Assembly: GCA_051745395.1 (NCBI GenBank)
Contig: JBNJEA010000007.1
Span: 1-43,545 of the forward strand
DNA: 43,545 nucleotides
Direction: 5' to 3'
From: JBNJEA01 sp051745395
GTDB lineage: Bacteria > Desulfobacterota > Desulfobacteria > Desulfobacterales > Desulfosalsimonadaceae
Position 1 is the first letter of the stretch; each line of letters starts with the position of its first letter. The notes beneath the pieces are model-generated. The model saw only the letters and a list, made by a program, of their open reading frames with translations. It was not told the origin of the DNA and did not search any database. Positions 26,677-34,880 of the stretch are shown one piece after another. Position numbers and translations under genes: made by a program.

Positions 26677-27693
26677 ATGAAAGAAAAACAACTCGTCAAT
26701 CTGCTCAAGGCCGTGGACCTTCTGGCCCGCCCCGGGGGCACCACCATCAATGAAATGGCCGAATCCCTTGCCATCGACCGGCGGGCGGTCTACCGGGTGC
26801 TCGACAACCTCCAGCGCCTCCAGTTTCCGGTCTATGACGACAAAAGCCCCGAAGACCGCCACAAACGGTGGCGGCTCCAACCCGACTATGTCAAACAGAT
26901 GCCCAACATGGCCGTACCCGAACTGAAACTCAATTTTTCCGAAATGCTGGCCCTGTACCTGCTCAAGGGCGAGGCCACGCTCTACAAAGGCACCCGCCTG
27001 GAAGCCGAAGCCCAGTCGGCATTCGAAAAGATCGGGGCCTTTCTGCCGGCTGCGGTATTCCGGCAGCTCGACAAAATCAAGACCCTGTTTATTCCGCAGT
27101 CCAAGTTTGCCAAGGATTATTCGGGCAAGGAAGCCGTCATCGACACGCTTGCCGATGCCATGCTCGGCCAGCAAATCTGCCGGGTGCATTACTTTTCCTT
27201 TTCCAGCGAACGGCAAAAACAATACCGGATTGAACCGCTGCATTTTTTTGAAAGCAACGGCGGCATGTATGTTTTCGTCCGCGTGCCCCGATACGATGCC
27301 ATCCGGACGCTGGCCGTGGAACGGATCCGCCACATTGAAAAAACCGGGAACCACTTCCGGTACCCGGAAAACTTCGACCCGGGGCAACTGCTGGCAAACG
27401 CCTTTGACATCGTCTATGACGACCCGCTTTCTGCCCGCATCTGGATCTCCGCGGACCAGGCCAAATACGTTCGGGAACGAAAATTTTTTCAAAACCAGAA
27501 TATCACCGAAAACCCGGACGGTTCCCTGACCCTGGAAATCGAGACATCGGGAACCGATGATCTCAAGAGATGGGTCCTGTCTTTAGGCGCCGGCGCCGAG
27601 GTGCTGTCCCCGAAATCGCTTCGGCGGGCCGTGGGAGAAGAAATCGCCACGCTGGCCGGGATCTATGAATCGGCATCGTCGATGCCGCGCTGA
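26677..27693 (+). CDS. WYL-domain transcriptional regulator
   Basis: 338 residues. The N-terminal winged helix-turn-helix (about 1-65; TTINEMAESLAIDRRAVYRV then LDNLQRLQFPVYDD) is of DeoR type. A middle helical region follows (about 75-145). The WYL domain (about 150-235) contains HYFSFSSERQKQYRIEPLHF and DAIRTLAVERIRHIE, and a WCX-type C-terminal extension runs to about 330. WYL domains bind ligands such as nucleic acids, and such proteins often control defence or DNA-damage genes. There is no strong ribosome binding site at the ATG. The gene is divergent from the hypothetical gene at 25947-26420. Targets unknown. Confidence 0.9.
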   Translation: MKEKQLVNLLKAVDLLARPGGTTINEMAESLAIDRRAVYRVLDNLQRLQFPVYDDKSPEDRHKRWRLQPDYVKQMPNMAVPELKLNFSEMLALYLLKGEATLYKGTRLEAEAQSAFEKIGAFLPAAVFRQLDKIKTLFIPQSKFAKDYSGKEAVIDTLADAMLGQQICRVHYFSFSSERQKQYRIEPLHFFESNGGMYVFVRVPRYDAIRTLAVERIRHIEKTGNHFRYPENFDPGQLLANAFDIVYDDPLSARIWISADQAKYVRERKFFQNQNITENPDGSLTLEIETSGTDDLKRWVLSLGAGAEVLSPKSLRRAVGEEIATLAGIYESASSMPR

Positions 27694-27871
27694 AACAACT
27701 GCTTTCGGTCCTTTTTATACAAAAAATCGTGACAGAATTTACATTTTCAAACGATTATAAAAAATTTTGAGAAATCCGCCGACTATGGTAGTAAGGAAAG
27801 GTGATTCATCATAAATCAACTTCAGGATATTCGAACCCTGATGTCGCAATCAGGGGGTAGGAACGGATTTT

Positions 27872-28396
27872 ATGCAAACAAAATCTTCCAGCAACACGGT
27901 CAACATGGCCACCGTGACCCGGGAGCTGCTCGACCTGATCATGAAGCTGCCGGGCAAGGAACGCGCCCGCATGCTCCAGCAGCTCAAGTCCTCGGCCAAA
28001 ATCCCGGTCAATGCCGATCAAAACACTTCTGCCATTACCACAGAGCTCATCGATGCTGTGATGAAGGCGGACATGAACAAACGGTGTGAGATTTTAGGAG
28101 AGCTCAAGGCGTTAAACGGCAGCTCCAAGCGGAAATACAGCCGGATCGAATATTTTGCCACCATTCAATACCTGATCAAGGGGCGGCTTTTTAACGGCTA
28201 CATCCGCAATATCAGTATCAGCGGAATGTTTATCGAAACCTCAAAAACCCAGAACGAGCAAACCCTCTACCCCGGCGAACCCATCACGATGAATTTCGAG
28301 CATCCGGAAACCAAAAAGCCGCTCAAAATCGGCGGCCAGATTGTCCGCATCACCAAAACCGGCCTCGGCGTCCGCTTCGACGAAACACTGCAGTAA
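27872..28396 (+). CDS. PilZ-domain (cyclic-di-GMP-binding) protein
   Basis: 174 residues. The C-terminal PilZ domain (about 85-172) has the RxxxR loop R87-KYS-R91 and the NxSxxG motif N113-S115-G118 that together bind cyclic di-GMP. The N-terminal 80 residues contain two similar helical blocks, VTRELLDLIMKLPGKERARM (15-34) and ITTELIDAVMKADMNKRCEI (55-74), which look like an internal duplication. There is no membrane segment. It may relay cyclic-di-GMP signals to motility or surface functions. The start at 27872 is supported weakly by TAGGAACGG upstream. It converges on the MBL hydrolase gene. Confidence 0.9.
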   Translation: MQTKSSSNTVNMATVTRELLDLIMKLPGKERARMLQQLKSSAKIPVNADQNTSAITTELIDAVMKADMNKRCEILGELKALNGSSKRKYSRIEYFATIQYLIKGRLFNGYIRNISISGMFIETSKTQNEQTLYPGEPITMNFEHPETKKPLKIGGQIVRITKTGLGVRFDETLQ

Positions 28397-28428
28397 GGCC
28401 TGCATGCAGGGAAAAACCGGCCGGCCCA

Positions 28429-29301
28429 TCAGGCGTCCTTTTCCTCCAGGTACTGCATGATTCCGGAAATGGCGTTTTTCGTAAAAAAACGCTCCCGATG
28501 ATATATCGTTTCCGGCAGCCGGTAAATCCTTGCAAAGACCGGATCCCGGTCGATTAAATCCGAAATAATATCCTCGAAATCAGCGTTTTTCCCATGGGCG
28601 CGGATCACTTCCACCCACCGGTTCAACTGGTTTTTCGCCATCTGCAGAATCTGCGCCCCATGCGGATATGCGCCGTAGTGGGCAAAACAAAGCCCGCGGT
28701 CGGCATAGGGGGCGATCCGGTCCATTGAGGCCAAAAATTGTTCCAGGACGAACTTCGGCGGCGTGGCCGGCCGCAGGTACACGGCATCTTCCAGATCCTG
28801 AAAAACCCCGAACAATTCACCGCAAAACAACCGGTTTCCAAAGACAAAGCACTGATGATGGGCGGCATGGCCCGGCGTGGGAATCACCTCGATGCCCCCG
28901 CCGAAATCGACGAAATCGGTGGTGATGATCCGGCTTTCGGCCACCGGCTTGATAGGGCCGTATACTTCGGCGACTTCGCCCAGTACCCGGCGCGATCCCT
29001 CCCACAACCGCTGCGGGTCGACTAAGTGCCGGACCGCTTTTTCGTGGCAGACCACCCGGGCATGAGGAAACCGCTCGATCAAATGGCCGATGCCCCCGGC
29101 ATGATCCATGTGGATATGCGTCAAAAGCACCCAGTCCAGGTGATCGATGCCGAGATCATCCAGCGCGGTCAACAGGGTGTTTGTGGTGCAGGCCGGGCCG
29201 GGGTCCACCAGGAAGGTGCCGGCCTCGCCCCGGTAGACCCATGCGGCAATGAATCGGGTGTAGCCCAGGGCTTCGATGTCCAGGTCGATGCGTTCGAGCA
29301 T
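28429..29301 (-). CDS. MBL-fold metallo-hydrolase
   Basis: 290 residues. The metallo-beta-lactamase zinc motif HIHMDH follows LDWVLLT, with additional ligands expected in TPGHAAHH and, further on, FAHYGAYPHG. The N terminus GYTRFIAAWVYRGEAGTFLV then DPGPACTTN is typical of the glyoxalase-II-like/lactonase branch. It hydrolyses an unidentified ester or thioester in the cytosol. The start at 29301 is chosen over the longer frame (29346) because AAAGGA lies at the right distance before that ATG. It converges on the PilZ gene. Confidence 0.9.
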   Translation of the reverse strand: MLERIDLDIEALGYTRFIAAWVYRGEAGTFLVDPGPACTTNTLLTALDDLGIDHLDWVLLTHIHMDHAGGIGHLIERFPHARVVCHEKAVRHLVDPQRLWEGSRRVLGEVAEVYGPIKPVAESRIITTDFVDFGGGIEVIPTPGHAAHHQCFVFGNRLFCGELFGVFQDLEDAVYLRPATPPKFVLEQFLASMDRIAPYADRGLCFAHYGAYPHGAQILQMAKNQLNRWVEVIRAHGKNADFEDIISDLIDRDPVFARIYRLPETIYHRERFFTKNAISGIMQYLEEKDA

Positions 29302-29457
29302 GTTTTTTTCCTTTCCGGCAATGCATTTCAAAGCCGTTGATTTCAAACGGCATCAAACTTATTTTATATAAAAACTGAAAATAACGAGCATCTGGTTATC
29401 CAGCTTGCTTCCGTTACAGATCAATCTTTATTTACCTTTACCATGGAGGTGATACAA

Positions 29458-29856
29458 TTGACCGCACAACAACAACAACGCCGTCCGATATCGGGCGAAG
29501 AGCTCGATGCAATAAAGCAGGAGCTGCTGGACCGGAAAAAAAACCTGTGGAACGAAATTCTTCACAAACTTTCCAGCGAAGCCGCAGAGCAGCACCAGCA
29601 GGTCGTCGATATCATGCGGGAAAATGGAGACCAGGCACTGGAAAACCTGCGGGAAAGCTATGCAATCTCGCTTGTTGAAATGCGCGTCAAGGAGCTCGAC
29701 CGGATCGAAGCGGCATTAAACCGGATCGAAAACGGCCAATACGGGCGCTGCATCGACTGCAACCGATGGATCAAACCCGGCCGGCTCAAGGCAATGCCGT
29801 ACTCGGTGCGCTGCATCAAGTGCAAGGAGGCCCTGGAACGTATCGAAAACGTGTAG
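29458..29856 (+). CDS. DksA/TraR-type zinc-finger protein, TTG start
   Basis: 132 residues. A long helical coil (about 12-95) leads to a C4 zinc finger: C98-ID-C101 and C119-IK-C122, with the family-typical ENGQYGRCIDCNRWIKPGRL. DksA/TraR proteins bind in the secondary channel of RNA polymerase and tune transcription, often with ppGpp. The start is assigned to TTG at 29458 because GGAGGTGAT (29445-29453), an almost perfect anti-16S match, lies directly upstream. An in-frame ATG at 29443 would overlap that site and has none of its own. The gene converges on the DUF99 gene. It could be a general DksA or a specialised paralogue. Confidence 0.9.
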   Translation: MTAQQQQRRPISGEELDAIKQELLDRKKNLWNEILHKLSSEAAEQHQQVVDIMRENGDQALENLRESYAISLVEMRVKELDRIEAALNRIENGQYGRCIDCNRWIKPGRLKAMPYSVRCIKCKEALERIENV

Positions 29857-29877
29857 GCACTATTTAAAAACAAGGCC

Positions 29878-30447
29878 TCAAGGGCTCCCCCGGCTTTGCC
29901 CCCCGCCAAGGGCCGTGGCGATGAGATGGGCCGTTCGCAGGGGCTCGGGGACATGGCCGTACAGGGCAAACCGGTCGACCACTTCGGCGGCCTGGTCAAA
30001 CGTCAGCCCCACCCGCTGAACAAAAATGCCGTCGAGTGCCTCCATGCGGCCGAGCCGTTTGATGACGGCCCACTTGGCACGGCCGCCTGCAATATGGTGT
30101 AACAACGCGTTTTGAATAGCGGTCATGTCCGGCTGCTTGCGCGCGACCACCAGCACGGGCCGATTCAGCCGCCGGTGCAGGTCAAATACGTCGACCACGT
30201 TAAATCCGGCCAGGGCGATGCCCTGGAGCATGATAAGCTGAACGTGTTCCAGAAATTTCGACCCGGCCACCAGTCGGGCGAGGCTGGCGGCGGCATCAAA
30301 ACCGTCTTTTTCCACTTCGCCGACAAGCAGTCCGTCTAATCGCAGGCCCGCATAGACCGTACCGACCACGGGCACTTTGCCGCAATAGTCCCGCGCAAAG
30401 GGGGCATCGTCGAAACCGATGACGTTGGAAAACCGTTTTTCAGCCAT
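29878..30447 (-). CDS. DUF99 family protein
   Basis: 189 residues. Recognised from the family pattern: an N-terminal FSNVIGFDDAPFAR, VVGTVYAGLRLDGLLVGEVE, a GIALAGFNVVDVFDLH block and a conserved VGLTFDQAAEVVDRFALYGH near the end. Members are common in archaea (some called endonuclease dU) and scattered in bacteria; I would not transfer the nuclease activity without support. It is cytosolic, with no membrane segment. The gene starts at an ATG with AAGG upstream, converges on the DksA-like gene and is divergent from the sirtuin gene with 156 nt between. Confidence 0.85.
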   Translation of the reverse strand: MAEKRFSNVIGFDDAPFARDYCGKVPVVGTVYAGLRLDGLLVGEVEKDGFDAAASLARLVAGSKFLEHVQLIMLQGIALAGFNVVDVFDLHRRLNRPVLVVARKQPDMTAIQNALLHHIAGGRAKWAVIKRLGRMEALDGIFVQRVGLTFDQAAEVVDRFALYGHVPEPLRTAHLIATALGGGQSRGSP

Positions 30448-30603
30448 TTTGTTGCGGCCTTATTGTAAAATCCGGCCCGGAAAAGATGGACTGGACATTG
30501 TCTTTTTAAAATAATATATTAATTTTAAAGTGTTTTTCTTTCATACCACAAGGGAAAAAATCCGCAAACAAACTTATTGTTCAAACGTTTCAAGGAGTCA
30601 TCC

Positions 30604-31422
30604 ATGACAGCAGAACAACAAATCCAGAAAGCGGCTGAAATTCTGGCCGATGCATCTCAGGCCGCCGCTTCCTGCGGCGCCGGCATATCGGCGGAAAGCG
30701 GGATCGCCACTTTCCGGGACCCGGGCGGGGTATGGGAAAAATTAAACCCCGCAGAAGTCGGGACCACCGAAGGACTGATGCAAACATTACACCGGAATCC
30801 GGAAAAGCTCATCCCCTTTGTACTGGAACTGCTCGATGCATTCGCGCAGGCCGAACCCAACCCCGCCCATTTTGCGCTCGGCGAACTGGAAAAAATGGGC
30901 ATTTTAAAAACCGTCATTACCCAGAATATCGACAACCTGCACCAGGAAGCCGGCAATACCGACGTAGTCGAGGTCCATGGTAACGGGTTCCGGCTGAGCT
31001 GCCTGTCCTGCGGCAGCCTGCAGGAAAAGCCCCGGAAAGAACTCATCCGGGAAACCAAGGAAAAACTCAATTCCATGAACGATTTTTCCCTGTCCGCCAT
31101 TGCCTCTCTGATGCCCTGCTGCAGCCAGTGTCAATCCCCGACCCGGCCGGATGTGGTGATGTTCGGCGAAGCCGTCAAAGACATCCCGCGGGCGTTTGAC
31201 GCCGCCCGGAAATGCGATGTCATGCTGGCCATCGGAACCTCGGGCGTGGTCTACCCCGCGGCATACCTGCCCTTTGACGCCAAGGACGCCGGCGCCAAAG
31301 TCATCGTGGTCAACCCCAACGAAAACGCCTTTCACGGCGTGGCCGATGCCTACATTCCCCTGACAGCCGGCGATGCCATGCCGAAGCTCGTAGAGGCGGC
31401 AAGGGCCATCCGCGGCGCGTAA
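30604..31422 (+). CDS. Sir2-family NAD-dependent deacylase
   Basis: 272 residues. The Rossmann NAD site is GAGISAESGIATFRDPGG (25-42), followed by TQNIDNLH (106-113) and catalytic His125 in EVHGNG. A zinc ribbon is formed by C133/C136 and C173/C176, and the nucleotide end by AIGTSGVVYPAAYLP and VVNPNE. It removes acyl groups from protein lysines, giving nicotinamide and O-acyl-ADP-ribose. AAGGAG 6 nt upstream of the ATG at 30604 fixes the start; the frame from 30577 is rejected. RPDVVMFGE is retained. It is followed by the DUF3786 gene 145 nt later on the same strand. Confidence 0.95.
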   Translation: MTAEQQIQKAAEILADASQAAASCGAGISAESGIATFRDPGGVWEKLNPAEVGTTEGLMQTLHRNPEKLIPFVLELLDAFAQAEPNPAHFALGELEKMGILKTVITQNIDNLHQEAGNTDVVEVHGNGFRLSCLSCGSLQEKPRKELIRETKEKLNSMNDFSLSAIASLMPCCSQCQSPTRPDVVMFGEAVKDIPRAFDAARKCDVMLAIGTSGVVYPAAYLPFDAKDAGAKVIVVNPNENAFHGVADAYIPLTAGDAMPKLVEAARAIRGA

Positions 31423-31567
31423 AATCGAAAAGTTATCGATTCCCGATGCGGGCTTGACCCAACGGAAAAAATCGGTTACCCGATAGTTTCCGGACATTTT
31501 ATGAGCATATGATCATTACTGTTCGACGCGGTTCCCGCGCGCCGGAAACAAAAGGATTTTTCTCGAA

Positions 31568-32398
31568 ATGACGCGCATCAACAACCCCATGGAAATCTTT
31601 AAACTCCTCAACGGCTCCAATTGCCGGGACTGCAATGAAAAAACCTGCCTGGCCTTTGCCGTGGCCGTTTTTAAAAACCGCAAGCCCCTCAGCCAATGCC
31701 CTCACCTGTCCAAGGAGATAATAGATACATACGGCGGCGATACCGAACGGCCCAACACCATCGATGAAGACACGGAAGAGGCCCTGGAACGGCACAAGCG
31801 CCAGATCCCGGAAACCGACCTGGCCGAAGCCGCCGGGCGCATCGGCGCCGCCTATGACGGCCAAAAACTGACCATCAAAGTCCTGGGAAAGGATTTTTCC
31901 GTCGACAACAACGGCAACCTTTCATCGGAGATTCATATCAATGCCTGGATCGGTGTGCCCGTGCTCAATTATGTCATGCACGCCGAGGGCAAGCCGGTTT
32001 CCGGCGAATGGGTCACCTTCCGGGATCTTTCCGAGGGCCAGCAGCGGTTTTCGATTTACCGGCAGCGCTGCGAAAAGCCCCTCAAGCGGATCGCCGACAC
32101 CTACACCGATCTTTTCCGCGACATGCTCGAAATTTTCAACGGCCGCCGGATCGAAACCCACATCGACTCCGACGTTTCGGTGCTGCTCTACCCCCTGCCG
32201 CTGTTTCCCATCATGATCTGCTACTGGGAGCCCGAAGAAGGCATCGATTCGAGCCTGCACATCTTTTATGACAAAACCGCCGATGCCAACCTGGACATGG
32301 AATCGATCTATACCCTGACCCTCGGCCTGGTGAAAATGTTTGAAAAACTGTCGGAAAAACACGGGTTTCAATTTTCTGCGAATATGAACCAAAACTGA
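31568..32398 (+). CDS. Fe-S cluster domain plus DUF3786 protein
   Basis: 276 residues. The N terminus carries a [4Fe-4S] motif of the kind found in corrinoid/acetyl-CoA-synthase proteins: C19-RD-C22-NEKT-C27, then C44 (SQCPHL). The rest (about 80-270) matches DUF3786, recognised from VLGKDFSVDNNGNL, IHINAWIGVPVLNYVMHA and the FPIMICYWEPEEGIDSSLHI segment. Such proteins are typical of strict anaerobes with the Wood-Ljungdahl pathway; their function is unknown. It is cytosolic. AAGGA is located upstream of the ATG at 31568. The downstream SDR gene starts 46 nt later with its own strong ribosome binding site. Confidence 0.9.
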   Translation: MTRINNPMEIFKLLNGSNCRDCNEKTCLAFAVAVFKNRKPLSQCPHLSKEIIDTYGGDTERPNTIDEDTEEALERHKRQIPETDLAEAAGRIGAAYDGQKLTIKVLGKDFSVDNNGNLSSEIHINAWIGVPVLNYVMHAEGKPVSGEWVTFRDLSEGQQRFSIYRQRCEKPLKRIADTYTDLFRDMLEIFNGRRIETHIDSDVSVLLYPLPLFPIMICYWEPEEGIDSSLHIFYDKTADANLDMESIYTLTLGLVKMFEKLSEKHGFQFSANMNQN

Positions 32399-32444
32399 GC
32401 AACTTGCAGGAATCATTGGCCTGCAACCCAAAGGAGGGAGAAAA

Positions 32445-33212
32445 ATGGAAATCAAGGACAGATGCTTTATTGTTACCGGCGGGGCCTCCGGCCTCGGTGA
32501 AGCCACGGCCCGCGCCCTGACCGGGGCCGGCGGAAAAGTGGCCATTTTCGATATGGCCGACGAACAGGGCCAGGCCCTGGCCGAAGCACTCGGAGATGCC
32601 GCCGTCTACTGCCACACCGATGTGGCCGATGAAGAATCGGTCCAGGCCGGCGTGGACAAGACCGCGGGCGCGTTCGGCGCCGTCAACGGGGTCATCAACT
32701 GCGCCGGCATCGGCATTCCCGCCAAGGTGGTGGGCAAGAAAGGCCCCATGCCTTTAGACAAGTTCAGCAAGACCATCCAGGTCAACCTGGTGGGCACCTT
32801 TAACGTAACGCGCCTGGCCGCCGTTCACATGATCCAAAACGAGCCCAATGCCGAGGGCGAGCGCGGCGTGGTGGTCAACACGGCATCCGTGGCCGCCTAC
32901 GAGGGACAGGTCGGCCAGGTGGCCTACGCGGCCTCCAAGGCGGGCATCGTCGGAATGACGCTGCCCATGGCCCGGGAATTTGCCGACCACGGCATCCGGG
33001 TGGTCACCATCGCGCCGGGGCTGTTTGACACGCCGATGTTTGCCGCCCTGTCCGAAGAGGTGCGCACCTCGCTGCAGAAACAACTGCCGTTTCCCTCCCG
33101 GTTCGGACGGCCGGATGAATATGCGCAGATGGTGCAATCGGTTTTGGCCAACCCCGTGTTAAACGGCGAGACCATCCGGCTGGATTCGGCCATGCGGATG
33201 CAGGCGAAGTAG
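32445..33212 (+). CDS. SDR-family dehydrogenase, 3-hydroxyacyl-CoA dehydrogenase type 2-like
   Basis: 255 residues. The NAD-binding TGGASGLG (11-18) and Asp36 after strand 2 point to NAD rather than NADP. The catalytic set is S148, Y161 and K165 (VNTASVAAYEG and AYAASK). The sequence closely resembles the HSD17B10-like 3-hydroxyacyl-CoA dehydrogenases (RFGRPDEYA near the C terminus). It would oxidise a 3-hydroxyacyl-CoA to the 3-ketoacyl-CoA, which the thiolase downstream could then cleave. AAAGGAGG upstream of the ATG fixes the start. A repeat-filled gap of 470 nt now separates it from the thiolase gene. Confidence 0.93.
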   Translation: MEIKDRCFIVTGGASGLGEATARALTGAGGKVAIFDMADEQGQALAEALGDAAVYCHTDVADEESVQAGVDKTAGAFGAVNGVINCAGIGIPAKVVGKKGPMPLDKFSKTIQVNLVGTFNVTRLAAVHMIQNEPNAEGERGVVVNTASVAAYEGQVGQVAYAASKAGIVGMTLPMAREFADHGIRVVTIAPGLFDTPMFAALSEEVRTSLQKQLPFPSRFGRPDEYAQMVQSVLANPVLNGETIRLDSAMRMQAK

Positions 33213-33221
33213 TGAAAGAAG

Positions 33222-33286
33222 GGACTGAGGGACTAAGGGACTAAGGGACTGAGGGACTGAGGGACTTGAGGGGCGGAGGGACTGAG
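33222..33286. repeat. Tandem array, 8-bp period (G-rich strand)
   Basis: Eight near-consecutive units of GGACT(G/A)AG starting 10 nt after the SDR stop codon; unit six has one extra base and unit seven is GGGCGGAG. The unit is the reverse complement of the array at 33571-33618. Confidence 0.85.
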
Positions 33287-33356
33287 TTTGTGAACTTGAC
33301 AGTCAAAAGTTTTGTTTAAGTTATTTGTTAAAAAAGAAATCGCATTGTCTCTCGAA

Positions 33357-33469
33357 GTCATTCCCGCGAACTTGTCCCGGATACTTTCGGGAGCGGGTCT
33401 CAGCTCAAGGCTTTAGCCGCAATCCAGAATAATCGGTGAGTTATAGATTCCTGCCTTCGCAGGAATGAC
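33357..33469. repeat. REP-like inverted repeat
   Basis: Ends GTCATTCCCGCGAA (33357-33370) and TTCGCAGGAATGAC (33456-33469) are inverted, with one mismatch. Internally, TGTCCCGGATACTTTCGGGA resembles the loop end of the hairpins at 7950-8003 and 42220-42283. No protein is encoded. Confidence 0.65.
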
Positions 33470-33570
33470 AGAACTTTGGACTGTCGAGTTGTGAAGGAAA
33501 TTATCCATTATTATTTTTTTGCAAATCAGGAAAAAAGGGCACTCATTTAAAAACAAAATGAAGTTGTACA

Positions 33571-33618
33571 CTTAGTGCCTCAGTCCCTTAGTCCCTTAGT
33601 CCCTTAGTCCCTTAGTGC
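33571..33618. repeat. Tandem array, 8-bp period (C-rich strand)
   Basis: Six exact-length units CT(T/C)AGT(C/G)C. It is inverted relative to 33222-33286, so the two arrays face each other across about 280 bp containing the REP-like repeat. The same unit occurs at 35455-35486. Confidence 0.88.
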
Positions 33619-33682
33619 CAATTTCTATAGAGCCAAGTGATTTCATGGGAAGAAACGGTTACAAATAATGGGAGAACCCAAA

Positions 33683-34861
33683 ATGCGAAAAGTTGCAATC
33701 GTGGGCACCGGCCACACGGATTTTGTTGCGGATGCAAAGAAAACCGAAATCGAGATGTTCTGCGAGGCCGCGACTGAAGCCATGGCCGAAGCAAATGCCG
33801 GACCGAAAGACATGCAGGCGCTTTACTGCGGCAACGTGTTCGGTGACTTTTCCGAAGGCCAGGGGATGATCCAGTCCTACATCGCCAATGAACTGGGGTG
33901 CCGTCACGTGCCGGCCACCCGGTTTGAAGGCGCATGCGCATCGGCCACCCTGGCCATCCGGGATGCTTTCATGTGGGTGGCTTCCGGATTCTATGACATC
34001 GTCCTGGTCGGCGGCACGGAAAAGGCGACGGCCATGGGCACCCCCCTGGCCACCCGAACCTTTTCCATGGGCACCGACGCCAAATACGAATTTCCGCCCG
34101 GCCTGACGTTTCCGGGCTTTTTCGCCCTGCTGGCCCACATGTACGCCCATACATACGGGGTGGACATGGCGCGGCTGCGCGAGCAGATGTCGCTGGTCTC
34201 GGTCCAGTCCCACGAATACGGGACCCGAAATCCGCACGCCCAGTTCAGGCACAAGGAAATCACCGTCGAACAGGTCTCCAAAGGCTTTACTGTGGCCTCG
34301 CCGCTGCGGCTGCTCGACTGCTGCCCGTTTTCAGACGGGGCCGCGGCCATGGTGATCGCCTCGGAAGAAGCCGCCAAAAAGCTGACCGACAAGCCGGTCT
34401 TTATTACGGGCGTCGGCCAGTCGTCCTCGCCCCGGCTGAGCGCACAATCCCCGTATCTGCCGAGAATCCGGGCCCGGGAGGTTTCCGTGAAACAGGCCTA
34501 CGACATGGCCGGCATCGGCCCGGCAGATGTCGACATCTGCGAACTGCACGACTGTTTCAGCATTGCCAGCATCATCGCGGCCGAAAACCTCGGTTTCGCC
34601 GAAAACGGCAAAGGCGGCGAACTCTGGGAAAACGGCGGCTCCCGGATCGACGGCAAAATCCCCATCAACATCTCCGGCGGATTAAAATCCAAGGGACACC
34701 CCATAGGGGCCACCGGCGCTTCGCAGACCTGCGAGATCGTCCGGCAGCTGCGCGGCGACCTGGCCGAAGAAGGCCGGCAGGTCGAAGGGGCCAAAATCGG
34801 CCTGGTCGACACATTGGGCGGCGACGGTACCATCGCCAACCTGGTGCTGCAGACGGGATAA
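33683..34861 (+). CDS. SCP-x/DUF35-dependent type thiolase
   Basis: 392 residues. The nucleophile Cys85 is in EGACASATLA, and His339 lies in GGLKSKGHPIGATG. ELHDCFSIA (287-295) replaces the NEAF motif of classical thiolases, and the C terminus lacks the usual CxG, ending GGDGTIANLVLQTG. These features mark the SCP2/thiolase-like branch whose members work with a DUF35 partner, which is the next gene (BbsB/BbsA and Ltp/DUF35 type pairs). It would cleave a 3-ketoacyl-CoA with CoA. The start at 33683 is preferred to 33668 because GGGAG lies 8 nt upstream of it. Substrate unknown; an aromatic or branched acyl-CoA is plausible. Confidence 0.92.
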   Translation: MRKVAIVGTGHTDFVADAKKTEIEMFCEAATEAMAEANAGPKDMQALYCGNVFGDFSEGQGMIQSYIANELGCRHVPATRFEGACASATLAIRDAFMWVASGFYDIVLVGGTEKATAMGTPLATRTFSMGTDAKYEFPPGLTFPGFFALLAHMYAHTYGVDMARLREQMSLVSVQSHEYGTRNPHAQFRHKEITVEQVSKGFTVASPLRLLDCCPFSDGAAAMVIASEEAAKKLTDKPVFITGVGQSSSPRLSAQSPYLPRIRAREVSVKQAYDMAGIGPADVDICELHDCFSIASIIAAENLGFAENGKGGELWENGGSRIDGKIPINISGGLKSKGHPIGATGASQTCEIVRQLRGDLAEEGRQVEGAKIGLVDTLGGDGTIANLVLQTG

Positions 34862-34880
34862 AATTTCACAGGAGGTTGAA

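Noticed and set aside
29393..29410. Fourth copy of the TIR element (CTGGTTATCCAGC)
   Set aside because: Only a short end-like word is present, with no inverted partner or internal shared words nearby.
33222..33618. CRISPR array
   Set aside because: The repeats are 8 bp units directly joined, with no spacers of 30-40 bp and no cas genes.
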